From the NCBI GenBank assembly GCA_947444305.1, contig CANEZP010000001.1:268151-332150 (forward strand): 64,000 nucleotides of DNA, given 5' to 3'. A model generated the notes under the pieces. It made no database searches. It had not been told where the DNA came from and worked only from the letters and a program-made list of their open reading frames with translations. The translations under genes and the position numbers were made by a program. This DNA is from Pseudobdellovibrionaceae bacterium. GTDB lineage: Bacteria; Bdellovibrionota; Bdellovibrionia; Bdellovibrionales; UBA1609. Positions 34,512-43,852 of the stretch are shown piece after piece (the first letter of the stretch is position 1; the number at the start of each line of letters is the position of its first letter).

Positions 34512-35402
34512 TTAGTTAACAGTGACCCAAGTGTCCGAAACGCCGTACTCACGCACCAAAGCGTTGATGTACTTGCCGGTCGACGGGTGCAAACGGATGC
34601 AGCCGTGCGAGTGAGGTGCACCGAGCGACCAGATCGAGGGCGTACCGTGAAGTGCGAAACCACCGCTGATGAAAACGGCGTAAGGCATGTTGCCTAAACC
34701 TTTCCAGTCTCCGCCCGGGAATTTGCGCGAAGAGTACTTCGTGTAGATACGACCGTCAGGGTGCTTGTCGAAATTCGGGGTCGTGTGACCACGGCCACCG
34801 GTGGAGGTACGGTTGTTCGGCAAACCGACGGGCGAACCGTTGACATAAACAGTAATAGTTTGCGAGCTCTTCTTGACGTGAATCCAGAGCGAGCACGAAC
34901 CGCGAACGCAGCCCGCCGTGCGGTGAATCAGACCTTCGAACGAAGTGCCTTGGCCAAGCAAGACGGCGGGATCGATGTTGCCGTTGTCTACCGTTTTACC
35001 CGTGGGGTAAGCCGACATGCCTGTTTGGGCTTCGTACTCTTGATCTTCGGCCGCGAGGTAAGCCTCGGTTTCGGGATCGGCGGGATCGTACTCTTCTTCA
35101 CCGTCAACTTCGCCGCCGATGTCTTCTTCGTAGTTCTCGAACTCAGAGTGAGCGGCGGCTTTCATCGTGCGAACGATCGTGTCTTCGGTCGTGGTCGGGG
35201 GAATGTAAGCTTGGCCGGGAAACGGGTCGTCTAAAGTGGGTTTTTGAACCGAGGAGTCAGGTCCTTCGTTAGGAGTGACGATGCTAAAAGCCGTCATTTG
35301 CGCAGCGCGCGGGGGATCGATGATGAGTTGTTTAATGGAGCCGGGCAGAGCCATGGACTGATGAGACAGGACGAGGGCAGAGAGCAAAAGAATCGCTTTC
35401 AT
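34512..35402 (-). CDS. L,D-transpeptidase, YkuD family
   Basis: 296 residues from ATG 35402 with AGGAGA upstream; TTG 35423 is in frame but the Shine-Dalgarno lies inside it. Signal peptide (L-L-L-S-A-L-V-L-S-H-Q-S-M-A), an acidic linker rich in D and E (about 80-125), and a C-terminal YkuD domain with the catalytic motif H-S-H-G-C-I-R-L-H-P and the upstream F-A-L-H-G. It forms 3-3 cross-links or attaches ligands to meso-DAP in periplasmic murein. A clear terminator follows. Confidence 0.92.
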   Translation of the reverse strand: MKAILLLSALVLSHQSMALPGSIKQLIIDPPRAAQMTAFSIVTPNEGPDSSVQKPTLDDPFPGQAYIPPTTTEDTIVRTMKAAAHSEFENYEEDIGGEVDGEEEYDPADPETEAYLAAEDQEYEAQTGMSAYPTGKTVDNGNIDPAVLLGQGTSFEGLIHRTAGCVRGSCSLWIHVKKSSQTITVYVNGSPVGLPNNRTSTGGRGHTTPNFDKHPDGRIYTKYSSRKFPGGDWKGLGNMPYAVFISGGFALHGTPSIWSLGAPHSHGCIRLHPSTGKYINALVREYGVSDTWVTVN

Positions 35403-35549
35403 TATTACATTTCTCCTGAGCAACTGGTTCTATTATGGGTCTTTGGAGAGGTCGTAGTAAGCAATCCGTGGGACTTTATCAACGCACTTACATGCGAACT
35501 GAAAAGGTTACAGCTAAGTTGCTCGGTATGTTCCGGTAACTAAACTTTT

Positions 35550-36917
35550 TTAGTATTTCTTATTCTGCACAAGGAATGAGCTCCAACGCGACAGCTGTGC
35601 GGGAGTCAAAGAAGCGTAACAAATGGTGCCGGTGCTCGCCGCTTCGGTCTTCTCAATTCTTGATTCGCGGCTAAGCTCGTAAATCTTATGCTCTTCTTCC
35701 TTCGAGAAGAAAAGCTCTACTGATTCGTTCAGCGCTTGCGCGGCGACGGTCATTTGTTTACGCAGCTTGTCGATAGCTTCACCTTTTGCCGCAGAAACAA
35801 ACACGCGCGGAAAAGCCTTAACCTGAAACTGACGTTCGACCGGAGCCTTGTCGATCTTATTGAAGACATAAATAATAGGCTTCTTCTCCCAGCCAAATTC
35901 CGCGATCAATTCATCGACGACTTTAATTTGCTGATCCATTTGCGGACTGGCCAAGTCGATGACGTGAAGAAGCACTTCGGCCTCGCCGGACTCTTCGAGC
36001 GTCGCTTTGAATGCTTCGATTAAATGCGCGGGGAGTTTGCGGATGAAACCAACCGTGTCGGTGACAAGCGCATCGCCGACTTCGGGCAAGAAAACTTTGC
36101 GCGTGGTCGGATCGAGCGTGGCGAACACTTGGTTCTTCACTTCGACTTGCGAATTCGTGAGCTGATTAAGCAAAGTCGATTTGCCCGTGTTCGTGTAGCC
36201 GATCAACGCAAACGTCGGAATTTTATTTTTCTTCCTGAACGCGCGCTGCTGCGAGCGGTGTTTGCGAACGCCCTCGAGCTGCTTGCGAATAGCCTTCACG
36301 CGCTCACGGATGCGCCGGCGATCGTTTTCAAGCGCGGTCTCACCAGGCCCACGAGTACCGATCCCGCCGCCCTGCCGGGACAACGACCCCATCCACGCGC
36401 CCACCATGCGGGGCAATTGATCGAGCATCTGCGCGAGTTCGACTTGTAGTTTACCTTCGTGGGTCTTCGCGCGCTGGGCGAAGATGTCGACGATCACTTG
36501 GTTGCGGTCTAAGATCGGCACGCCGATGTCTTTTTGTAAGTTGCGCGCTTGCACGCCCGTGATGTTGTGATCGACGATGACGACCGAGGCCGCGCTCTCT
36601 TCCACCATTTCGCGAATCTCTTGCACCTTACCGGAACCGATCAGCGTGGCCGATTGGTACTGCGTCAGGATTTGCACGACGTTGCCGACGACTTCGCCGC
36701 CCCAGGCGCTACAAAGATCTTCAAGCTCGGCGAGACTTTCTTTTATTTCGAGGAAGTTGTCCGTCTTTAAACCGACGCCGACGACGATGGCGCGGTAAGG
36801 ATTTTTCGGAGAGTGGTGACCCTGATTTTTACCCGTCGTTTTGTCTTCGATCTTACCCAGTTTACTAATCTCCTGATATACGGCGGGCTTAATTGCGCCA
36901 CCGGCTTCAAGTTTCAA
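35550..36917 (-). CDS. hflX: GTPase HflX
   Basis: 455 residues. N-terminal HflX domain (A-I-V-V-G-V, L-A-E-L-E-D-L, A-T-L-I-G-S-G-K-V-Q-E-I), the coiled linker with G-G-I-G-T-R-G-P-G-E-T, then the G domain: G1 G-Y-T-N-T-G-K-S-T, G3 D-T-V-G-F, G4 N-K-I-D, G5 S-A-A. HflX rescues stalled ribosomes under stress. Start assigned to TTG 36917 without a clear ribosome-binding site; the first 35 residues are not conserved, so the true start may lie downstream. A 15-base palindrome abuts the start. Confidence 0.92.
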   Translation of the reverse strand: MKLEAGGAIKPAVYQEISKLGKIEDKTTGKNQGHHSPKNPYRAIVVGVGLKTDNFLEIKESLAELEDLCSAWGGEVVGNVVQILTQYQSATLIGSGKVQEIREMVEESAASVVIVDHNITGVQARNLQKDIGVPILDRNQVIVDIFAQRAKTHEGKLQVELAQMLDQLPRMVGAWMGSLSRQGGGIGTRGPGETALENDRRRIRERVKAIRKQLEGVRKHRSQQRAFRKKNKIPTFALIGYTNTGKSTLLNQLTNSQVEVKNQVFATLDPTTRKVFLPEVGDALVTDTVGFIRKLPAHLIEAFKATLEESGEAEVLLHVIDLASPQMDQQIKVVDELIAEFGWEKKPIIYVFNKIDKAPVERQFQVKAFPRVFVSAAKGEAIDKLRKQMTVAAQALNESVELFFSKEEEHKIYELSRESRIEKTEAASTGTICYASLTPAQLSRWSSFLVQNKKY

Positions 36918-36932
36918 ATCTCATTATGAGAT
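36918..36932. promoter_or_regulatory. Palindromic operator candidate upstream of hflX
   Basis: ATCTCATTATGAGAT, arms of 7 with one central base, directly upstream of the hflX start. Its 13-base core differs by one central base from the palindrome at 51665-51679. Confidence 0.45.
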
Positions 36933-37044
36933 CTGAAGTAAATCTGTCCAGTTCAAAACAAGGATCGCTTGCCGGCAATCCGTAATATCAGGTTGCACGC
37001 TCGCAACCCACATCTCGTATCGGCATTTTCCGTCGGAATACGCA

Positions 37045-39324
37045 CTACTCTTTGTAAGCCTGTGCCTCTAACGCCGTTATAACCATTGTATTGATAATAT
37101 CGTCGACCGTACAAGTTCTTTGGAGGACATTCGCGGGTTTTTTGACTCCCATAAGGAAGGGTCCCAGGACCTCGCCGCCGCCTAATTGTTGCACCAATTT
37201 GTAGGCGATATTGCCGGCTTCCATCGTGGGGAAAATCAAGATGTTCGCGCCGTCTTCGATCTCGCAAAAAGGGAAAATTCTTTCGACGATTTCGGGATTC
37301 ACGGCGGTGTCGGCCTGCATCTCTCCGTCTACAATAAGGTCGGGGTGACGCTGCTTCACTAACCGGGCCGCCTCTTGCATCTTCTTTGGCGAAGGCATGC
37401 GGCCGTAAAAGTTGGTGTACGAAAGCATCGCGATTTTCGGAGTAAGGCCGAAATACTTCGCGACCTTTGAAGCGTGGATGGCGATGGACGACAATTGCTC
37501 GGCGGTCGGCTCGATGTTCATCGTCGTGTCGGCGAACAAAAGCATTTTGTCTTTCACCAAAACCAAATTCAGACCCGACGCGATCTTCGAGCGGCCGCTG
37601 CCGATGATCTCAAGGATGGGGCGCACGCAATCGGAATAGTTCATGGTCGCGCCGGTGACCATGGCGTCGGCGTCGCCGCGGTGAACGGCCATGGCCGCGA
37701 AGTAATTGTGATCGACGGTGAGGCGTTCGGCCTCGGCCTTCATGACACCTTTACGTTTGCGCATGTCGAAGAACGCTTGGGCGTAAGCGGCGTAGCGCTC
37801 GTCTTTGCGGGGATGCACGATTTCAACGTCTTTCAAACGGTCGAGTTCGAGTTCTTTGATTTTCGCGCGCACTTGCTCGATGTCGCCCATCAAAACGGGT
37901 TTGCAAACTCCCTCGTCGATGATCGAGTTGATCGCTTTCAAAACTTTGGTGGAACGGCCTTCGGGCAAATAAATACGCGGCAAATTGGATTGCTTAGCGG
38001 CGGCGGCCGTCTTCACGCGATTCATGACCGTGCGTACGAAACCGCGGGTTTTTGACTGCAGCATCTCGAGCGAGTGCGTGTACGCGGTCAAATCTTCGAT
38101 CGGTTTCTGCGCAACGCCCGTCGCCATCGCGGCTTTCGCGACCGCGGGCGCCACTTTCAACAGCACGCGGTTATCGAACGGTTTCGGGATGAGATACTCA
38201 GGGCCAAAATGGAAGATGCGATTGGCGTAGGCCGCCGAAACCGAGTCGGGTACGTCTTCACGCGCGAGCTCGGCCAACGCAAACACCGCCGCCATTTTCA
38301 TTTCTTCGTTAATCGAAGTCGAGCGGGTATCGAGCGCGCCGCGGAAGATCGACGGGAAGCCGAGAACGTTGTTCACCTGATTCGGAAAATCCGAGCGGCC
38401 CGTGGCGATGATGACGTCGGGGCGGATCGATTTTGCGAACGCGGGATCAATCTCGGGATCGGGATTGGCCATCGCGAAGACGATCGGGCTTTTGTTCATC
38501 GCCAAAAGCATTTCTTTGGTCATGACGTTAGCCACGCTCAAGCCGATGAAGACGTCGGCGCCTTGTAGGGCGTCGAGCAAAGTGCGGGCTTCGGTATCGA
38601 CCAAAAATTCTTCTTTGTATTTGTTCATGCCCTTAGTGCGCCCGCGGTAGACGACACCTTGCGAATCACACATCATTAAGTTTTCTTGACGAACGCCGAG
38701 CGCTTTAAAAATTTTAGCGCAAGAGATGGCCGCCGCGCCCGCGCCGTTGAAAACCACGCGCACCGTTTCGGGTTTGCGCTTGGTCACGAGCAGGGCGTTT
38801 AGCAAGGCGGCGCCGCAAATGATCGCGGTGCCGTGTTGATCGTCGTGGAAGACGGGGATGTTCATCTCTTTTTTCAAACGTTCTTCGATTACGAAACACT
38901 CTGGCGCGGCGATGTCCTCGAGATTGATCCCGCCGAAGGTCGGTTCCATTGCCTTAACGGCGGTGCAAAACTCATCGATCGAATTGGCGTTCAACTCGAT
39001 GTCGAAAACGTTGATCCCGGCGAACTGCTTAAAGAGTACGCCTTTTCCTTCCATTACGGGTTTGCCGGCGAGCGGCCCGATGTTGCCTAAACCCAACACC
39101 GCGGTACCGTTCGTAATGACGGCGACCAAATTGCCCTTGGTCGTGTATTCGTAAACTTTCGAAGGATCTTTCGCGATTTCTTTGCACGGGGCGGCTACGC
39201 CCGGTGAGTAAGCTAACGAGAGTGAATGCTCGGTGCTGCACTCTTTGCTCGAAATGACCTCGACCTTACCCGGCTTGGGTTTCGCGTGATATTCGAGGGC
39301 TTCCCGGTCCGAAGTTTCGCTCAT
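37045..39324 (-). CDS. maeB: NADP-dependent malic enzyme with phosphotransacetylase domain
   Basis: 759 residues from ATG 39324, which has AGGAG 7 bases upstream; TTG 39345 is an unlikely alternative. Malic domain (S-L-A-Y-S-P-G-V-A-A-P-C, G-L-G-N-I-G-P-L-A-G-K-P-V-M-E-G-K), NADP domain (F-N-G-A-G-A-A-A-I-S-C-A-K), then a C-terminal phosphotransacetylase-like domain of about 330 residues (L-P-E-G-R-S-T-K-V-L-K-A, D-G-E-M-Q-A-D-T-A). In MaeB the latter domain is regulatory and binds acetyl-CoA. It produces pyruvate and NADPH from malate. Divergent from fadI. Confidence 0.95.
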   Translation of the reverse strand: MSETSDREALEYHAKPKPGKVEVISSKECSTEHSLSLAYSPGVAAPCKEIAKDPSKVYEYTTKGNLVAVITNGTAVLGLGNIGPLAGKPVMEGKGVLFKQFAGINVFDIELNANSIDEFCTAVKAMEPTFGGINLEDIAAPECFVIEERLKKEMNIPVFHDDQHGTAIICGAALLNALLVTKRKPETVRVVFNGAGAAAISCAKIFKALGVRQENLMMCDSQGVVYRGRTKGMNKYKEEFLVDTEARTLLDALQGADVFIGLSVANVMTKEMLLAMNKSPIVFAMANPDPEIDPAFAKSIRPDVIIATGRSDFPNQVNNVLGFPSIFRGALDTRSTSINEEMKMAAVFALAELAREDVPDSVSAAYANRIFHFGPEYLIPKPFDNRVLLKVAPAVAKAAMATGVAQKPIEDLTAYTHSLEMLQSKTRGFVRTVMNRVKTAAAAKQSNLPRIYLPEGRSTKVLKAINSIIDEGVCKPVLMGDIEQVRAKIKELELDRLKDVEIVHPRKDERYAAYAQAFFDMRKRKGVMKAEAERLTVDHNYFAAMAVHRGDADAMVTGATMNYSDCVRPILEIIGSGRSKIASGLNLVLVKDKMLLFADTTMNIEPTAEQLSSIAIHASKVAKYFGLTPKIAMLSYTNFYGRMPSPKKMQEAARLVKQRHPDLIVDGEMQADTAVNPEIVERIFPFCEIEDGANILIFPTMEAGNIAYKLVQQLGGGEVLGPFLMGVKKPANVLQRTCTVDDIINTMVITALEAQAYKE

Positions 39325-39348
39325 ATAGTGCTCCTGTATTTGCAAACG

Positions 39349-39377
39349 AGATTAGAAATAGGCCCCCGTAAAGTCAA
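39349..39377 (-). promoter_or_regulatory. Candidate sigma70-type promoter of maeB
   Basis: On the minus strand TTGACT (39377-39372), 17 bases, TAATCT (39354-39349). It leaves about 20 bases of leader with AGGAG before ATG 39324. Confidence 0.55.
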
Positions 39378-39466
39378 CGCCTGCCTGCGGCCCACAACGT
39401 CTACCCATTGACATTTGAAACCGACCGCCGCAACTTTAATCAACGCGCTTCTAGAGGAGAATCACC

Positions 39467-40816
39467 ATGGCCAACGACCGCGACGTCGTCCTTGTCGAAG
39501 GGGTACGCACTCCCTTCGTAAAATCCGAATCTAAATTCAAAGAGGTCCATCCCGCCGAACTCGGCCGGGTGGCGGTGCACGAGTTGATCGAGCGCTCGAA
39601 CCTTGACGTGAAAATGGTCGAAGAAGTGATCATGGGAAATACGGGCACGCCCAGCGACGCGGTCAATATTTCGCGGGTCGTTGCCTTACGCGCGGGCATT
39701 CCGCAGAGCGTGCCGGCGGTTTCGGTTCATCGTAACTGCGCTTCGGCGTTAGAAAGTATCACAACGGGCTACGAGCGGATCAAAGCGGGCACGCTTGACG
39801 TCGTCATTTCCGGCGGTACGGAGAACATGTCGCAGATGCCGCTCATCATGAGCCGGCCTTTCGTTAAAGCATTTCAAAGTCTAATGGGCGCGCGCAGCAC
39901 GGGTCAAAAGTTGGCGGCGCTCGGTGGATTACTTAAAGCCGACATGAAACAAGTGATCGAATTAGTGACGACCGGCCCCATGGCCGCGACCGCGCACAAA
40001 CCGCGCGTTTCCATCGTCGAGGGCCTGACGGATCCTTTCGTCGGCATCAACATGGGGCAAACGGCCGAGATCCTCGCCAAAGAGTGGGAGATTTCGCGCG
40101 AAGAACAAGATCGCTTCGCCCTCGCCTCGCACAAGAAAGCCGCCGCCGCGACCGCGAGCGGGCGCTTAGCCGAAGAGATGACGCCCGTTTTCTTGCCCCC
40201 GAACTTCAAAGAGTTCGTGGCGCAGGACATCGGCTTCCGTGCCGAGCTAACCGAGGAGCAACTCGCTAAACTGAAACCGTTTTTCGACCGCAAGTACGGA
40301 ACGATCACGGTCGGTAACGCTTGCCCGCTGACCGACGGCGCGGGTGCCGTCTTGATGATGAGCCGCGCGAAAGCGAAAGAGCTCGGCCACAAACCGATCG
40401 CCTCGATCCGCGGGTACGCGTTCGCCGGCCTTGAGCCCGAGCGCATGGGCCTCGGCCCCGCGTACGCATCGCCGCTCGCGCTGAAGCGCGCGGGCCTCAC
40501 GATGAAAGACATCGGCTTGATCGAACTGAACGAAGCCTTCGCCGCGCAAGTCATCGCGTGTTTGAAAGCCTTCGGTAGCGACACGTTCGCGAAAGAAAAA
40601 TTGGGTCTGTCATCTAAAGTCGGTGAGGTGAACCCCGATATCGTGAACGTTAACGGTGGCGCGATTGCCCTCGGTCACCCGGTGGGCGCGACGGGCACGC
40701 GGCTCGTAATTACCTTGATGAAAGAATTGAAAAAACGGGACGTCCAATTCGGTTTAGCCACGCTTTGCATCGGCGGCGGGCAGGGCGGCGCGGTCGTATT
40801 AGAGCGGGAGGCTTAA
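39467..40816 (+). CDS. fadI: Acetyl-CoA acyltransferase (thiolase)
   Basis: 449 residues. Thiolase with nucleophilic Cys in V-H-R-N-C-A-S-A-L-E-S (about 90), the G-H-P-V-G-A-T-G-T-R histidine motif and the second Cys in C-I-G-G-G-Q-G-G-A-V. The length and the extended loop (S-R-P-F-V-K-A-F-Q-S-L-M-G) fit the FadI/trifunctional beta-type thiolase. It cleaves 3-ketoacyl-CoA in beta-oxidation. AGAGGAG is 6 bases before ATG 39467; TTGACA at 39408 may be part of its promoter. The gene ends 1 base before fadJ. Confidence 0.92.
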   Translation: MANDRDVVLVEGVRTPFVKSESKFKEVHPAELGRVAVHELIERSNLDVKMVEEVIMGNTGTPSDAVNISRVVALRAGIPQSVPAVSVHRNCASALESITTGYERIKAGTLDVVISGGTENMSQMPLIMSRPFVKAFQSLMGARSTGQKLAALGGLLKADMKQVIELVTTGPMAATAHKPRVSIVEGLTDPFVGINMGQTAEILAKEWEISREEQDRFALASHKKAAAATASGRLAEEMTPVFLPPNFKEFVAQDIGFRAELTEEQLAKLKPFFDRKYGTITVGNACPLTDGAGAVLMMSRAKAKELGHKPIASIRGYAFAGLEPERMGLGPAYASPLALKRAGLTMKDIGLIELNEAFAAQVIACLKAFGSDTFAKEKLGLSSKVGEVNPDIVNVNGGAIALGHPVGATGTRLVITLMKELKKRDVQFGLATLCIGGGQGGAVVLEREA

Positions 40817-40817
40817 C

Positions 40818-42968
40818 ATGAGTATTCAAGAATCACTTCGCATCGTACCCAAGGGCGATATCGCGTTGCTCGAATGGGATCTGGTCGGCGAAAAGGTCAA
40901 TAAATTATCTTCGCCCGTTATGGTGCGCCTAAAAGAAGTCGTCGAAGAACTCAGCAAGTCGAAATACAAAGCGGTCATCCTCGTCTCCCGCAAACAAAAG
41001 ATATTTATCGCTGGCGCCGACATCGAGGAAATCAAGCGCATCAATTCAAAAGAAGAATTTAAGCGCGTGCTCGATCAAGCGCACTCCATCTTCAACGCGC
41101 TCGAAGACTTGCCCATCGTCACGATCGCGGCGATCAGCGGCGCGTGCCTCGGCGGCGGCTGCGAACTCGTTTTGACTTGCGATTACCGTATCTGCAGCGA
41201 TTCGCCCGACACAAAAATCGGTTTGCCCGAAACTAAACTCGGAATTATCCCCGGCTTCGGCGGCTGCGTACGCCTGCCGCGCACGGTGGGCTTGCCGGCT
41301 TCGCTCGATATCATCTTGGCGGGCAAAGCCGTCGACGGCCGCAAAGCCGAAAAAATCGGTTTGGTCGACGCCTGCGTTCCCGCTTCGCAACTCGAAGCCC
41401 GCGCGATGGATATGGCGCGCGAAAAGATCGCCGCCGGCGGGAAGAAACGTCAAAAACAGTTCAGCCCCTCCGGTCTGATGGACAAATTCATGCACTCGTT
41501 CGCGGGCAAACCCGTCGTTTTCTCGCAGGCTCGCAAGTCGGTGATGAAAGAGTCGAAAGGTTTTTACCCCGCGCCTTTGAAGGCCCTCGAAGTCATCGCT
41601 AAGACGTTCGGGATGTCGAACCGCGAGCGCGCGCTCGGGATCGAAGCCGAAGGCTTTATCGAAGTCGCGACCACCGCCATTTCGAAAAATCTGATCGATC
41701 TGTTCTACATGATGGAAGCGGTCAAGAAACAGACCGGCGTTGAAGGCAAAGAAGTAAAGGTCAAAAAGGTTGAGCATATGGCGGTCCTCGGGGCCGGCAC
41801 CATGGGCGGCGGGATTGCGCAAGTGGCCGCCGACCGCGGCGTTGCCGTCCGCATGAAGGACATCACCAACGAGGCGTTGGCGATCGGCTTCCGCCACGCT
41901 TCCGAAATCTTCACCAAAATGATGAAGCGTAAACGGCTCACGAAGTTCGATTACGACGCGAAGATGTCGAAGATCTCCGGCACTTTAGATTACACCGGCT
42001 TCCAGCAGATGGACGTCGTGGTCGAAGCCATCGTCGAAGACATGAACATCAAAAAGAAGGTCATCGCCGAGACCGTCAAACACGTCCGCGAAGACGCGAT
42101 CATCGCGACGAACACGTCCTCCTTATCGGTGACTGAGATGGCCGAGGCGCATCCGAACCCGGCCAACTTCGTCGGCATGCACTTCTTCAACCCGGTCGAT
42201 AAAATGCCGTTGGTCGAAGTCATCCGTGGCCCGAAAACCAGCGACGAAGCCACCGCCACCATCTTCGAACTTTCGAAGCGCATGGGTAAAACGCCGGTCG
42301 TCGTTAAAGACGGTCCCGGCTTTTTGGTGAACCGTCTGTTAATGCCTTATTTGATCGAAACGATGTTCATCCTGCAAGACGGGATGTCGATCGAGAAAGT
42401 CGATCGCTGGTACACGCACAAATTCGGTATGCCCATGGGGCCTTACCGTCTGATGGACGAAGTCGGTTTGGATGTTTGCTATAAAGTCGTGAAGATCTTC
42501 CGCAAAGCACTGGGTGAGCGCATCGAGATTCCAAAAATCTTGGAACCGCTTCACGATTCCAAACGCCTCGGTAAAAAGAGCGGCCGCGGATTCTACCTCT
42601 ACGACGAGAAGGGTAAACAGCTTTCGGTGGATAAATCGATCTACGCCGAACTCGGACTTTCGGCGCCGACCGATCCGCTGACCGAACGCGAGTGTCTCGA
42701 CCGCGGCGTGTTCACGATGATCAACGAAGCGTCCTTGGCCTTGATCGAAGATCACATCGTCAACCATCCGGAAGACGTCGATCTCGCGATGATCATGGGC
42801 ACGGGCTTTCCGCCGTTCCGCGGTGGTTTGCTCAAGTACGCCGATGCTTTAGGCACTCAGCACATCGCGCAAGAGCTCGAGATCTACGCGAGCAAATGCG
42901 GCCCGCGTTTGAAGCCGTCGCAGCCGTTGGCGAATCTCGCGAAGAATAACCGTAAGTTTTATTCGTAA
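40818..42968 (+). CDS. fadJ: Multifunctional enoyl-CoA hydratase / 3-hydroxyacyl-CoA dehydrogenase
   Basis: 716 residues. N-terminal crotonase domain (I-A-G-A-D-I-E-E-I, oxyanion segment G-A-C-L-G-G-G-C-E-L and catalytic Glu in G-L-P-E-T-K-L-G-I-I-P-G-F-G-G). Then a Rossmann dehydrogenase domain (V-L-G-A-G-T-M-G-G-G-I-A-Q-V, about 315), H-F-F-N-P-V with the catalytic His, and two C-terminal 3HCDH segments. With FadI it forms the trifunctional beta-oxidation complex. FadB-type isomerase residues were not checked, so the FadJ name rests mainly on the FadI partner and order. Confidence 0.92.
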   Translation: MSIQESLRIVPKGDIALLEWDLVGEKVNKLSSPVMVRLKEVVEELSKSKYKAVILVSRKQKIFIAGADIEEIKRINSKEEFKRVLDQAHSIFNALEDLPIVTIAAISGACLGGGCELVLTCDYRICSDSPDTKIGLPETKLGIIPGFGGCVRLPRTVGLPASLDIILAGKAVDGRKAEKIGLVDACVPASQLEARAMDMAREKIAAGGKKRQKQFSPSGLMDKFMHSFAGKPVVFSQARKSVMKESKGFYPAPLKALEVIAKTFGMSNRERALGIEAEGFIEVATTAISKNLIDLFYMMEAVKKQTGVEGKEVKVKKVEHMAVLGAGTMGGGIAQVAADRGVAVRMKDITNEALAIGFRHASEIFTKMMKRKRLTKFDYDAKMSKISGTLDYTGFQQMDVVVEAIVEDMNIKKKVIAETVKHVREDAIIATNTSSLSVTEMAEAHPNPANFVGMHFFNPVDKMPLVEVIRGPKTSDEATATIFELSKRMGKTPVVVKDGPGFLVNRLLMPYLIETMFILQDGMSIEKVDRWYTHKFGMPMGPYRLMDEVGLDVCYKVVKIFRKALGERIEIPKILEPLHDSKRLGKKSGRGFYLYDEKGKQLSVDKSIYAELGLSAPTDPLTERECLDRGVFTMINEASLALIEDHIVNHPEDVDLAMIMGTGFPPFRGGLLKYADALGTQHIAQELEIYASKCGPRLKPSQPLANLAKNNRKFYS

Positions 42969-42979
42969 TTAGCGTTCGC

Positions 42980-43801
42980 ATGGAAAGCTGGTCCTTAATT
43001 CTTAAATCTTTACCTGCGCTTTTATTGGCGCAGGCGGGGATTGTCTTTCTTTTTCACAAATACGTAGCCAAGGACCAATCGAAGACTTCGTTCTTTTCGG
43101 TATACGTGCTTTGTACCATCGTTGCTTTCGCGGCCACGACGATTTCATACCTTCTTTTTGTCATCGGTCGCGGCGACATCAAGACGCCCGTGGATTCTCT
43201 CATCTGGTTTGCAAGGGTATGGCTTGGTTTAGATGTAGTGATCTGCTGGTTCGTGCATAAGGCTTCCAGGGACGCTTACGTCGGTCAGCTGCTGGCGGCC
43301 GTGATAAGTCTTCTTTTCGCTTGGATTCTCATTCCATACGGATCCGCCAAGGTTAATGAGAGAGTGTTAATCTTAAGTAACGGAGAAAAACATGGCGCCG
43401 TCGTTGAACGAAATGATCCAGGCGGATACCGGCGGTCTGCGCGCGTAATTTTGCGCAGCGCTGATAATCAAGTGGCTATCGAGAATGGATTTAGAATTCC
43501 GGATTGTCCCCAAGCGGGCTGTTCCATTTTTTATATGACCGGCACAAACCGGGCCCGCTCGCCCCATCTTTCGTTTTTGTTTAAGGAGCTTGGCGCCGTA
43601 TCGTTCGGACTTTCAATGGGCGGCATAGGACTTATTTTGCTCAATCAAAGCCGGCTTTATTATTTCGGCCGCAAGGTAAGGCCTTCTCTTACGGTAAACA
43701 TCTTAACGGTGCTCTTATTCGTAATTATGCTCGCCCCAATGCTGATCTCGTGGTCACTCACGTTTTTTCCTGACGCGAACTGGCCGTTCTTTCACGGTTG
43801 A
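42980..43801 (+). CDS. Unknown integral membrane protein
   Basis: 273 residues, about six or seven membrane helices (near 8-25, 38-62, 72-92, 99-116, 198-216, 228-252). A soluble, extracytoplasmic-looking segment lies between helices four and five (about 120-195, with C-P-Q-A-G-C that could form a disulphide). No family recognised. Base and codon use look more AT-rich than in fadJ. It starts 11 bases after fadJ, yet the ribosome-binding site is poor. Possible late addition to the fad operon. Confidence 0.65.
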   Translation: MESWSLILKSLPALLLAQAGIVFLFHKYVAKDQSKTSFFSVYVLCTIVAFAATTISYLLFVIGRGDIKTPVDSLIWFARVWLGLDVVICWFVHKASRDAYVGQLLAAVISLLFAWILIPYGSAKVNERVLILSNGEKHGAVVERNDPGGYRRSARVILRSADNQVAIENGFRIPDCPQAGCSIFYMTGTNRARSPHLSFLFKELGAVSFGLSMGGIGLILLNQSRLYYFGRKVRPSLTVNILTVLLFVIMLAPMLISWSLTFFPDANWPFFHG

Positions 43802-43852
43802 CCCCTAACGCTTGAGTCGGGAATGATCTCGGCATCTTAAAAAAGGGGAATC

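Noticed and set aside
39408-39440. Promoter of fadI with TTGACA at 39408
   Set aside because: The -35 is perfect but the nearest TTTAAT is 21 bases away, too far for a standard spacer, so I did not list it as a feature.
41046-41897. 283-codon frame on the minus strand opposite fadJ
   Set aside because: Antisense shadow caused by GC-rich codon structure of fadJ.
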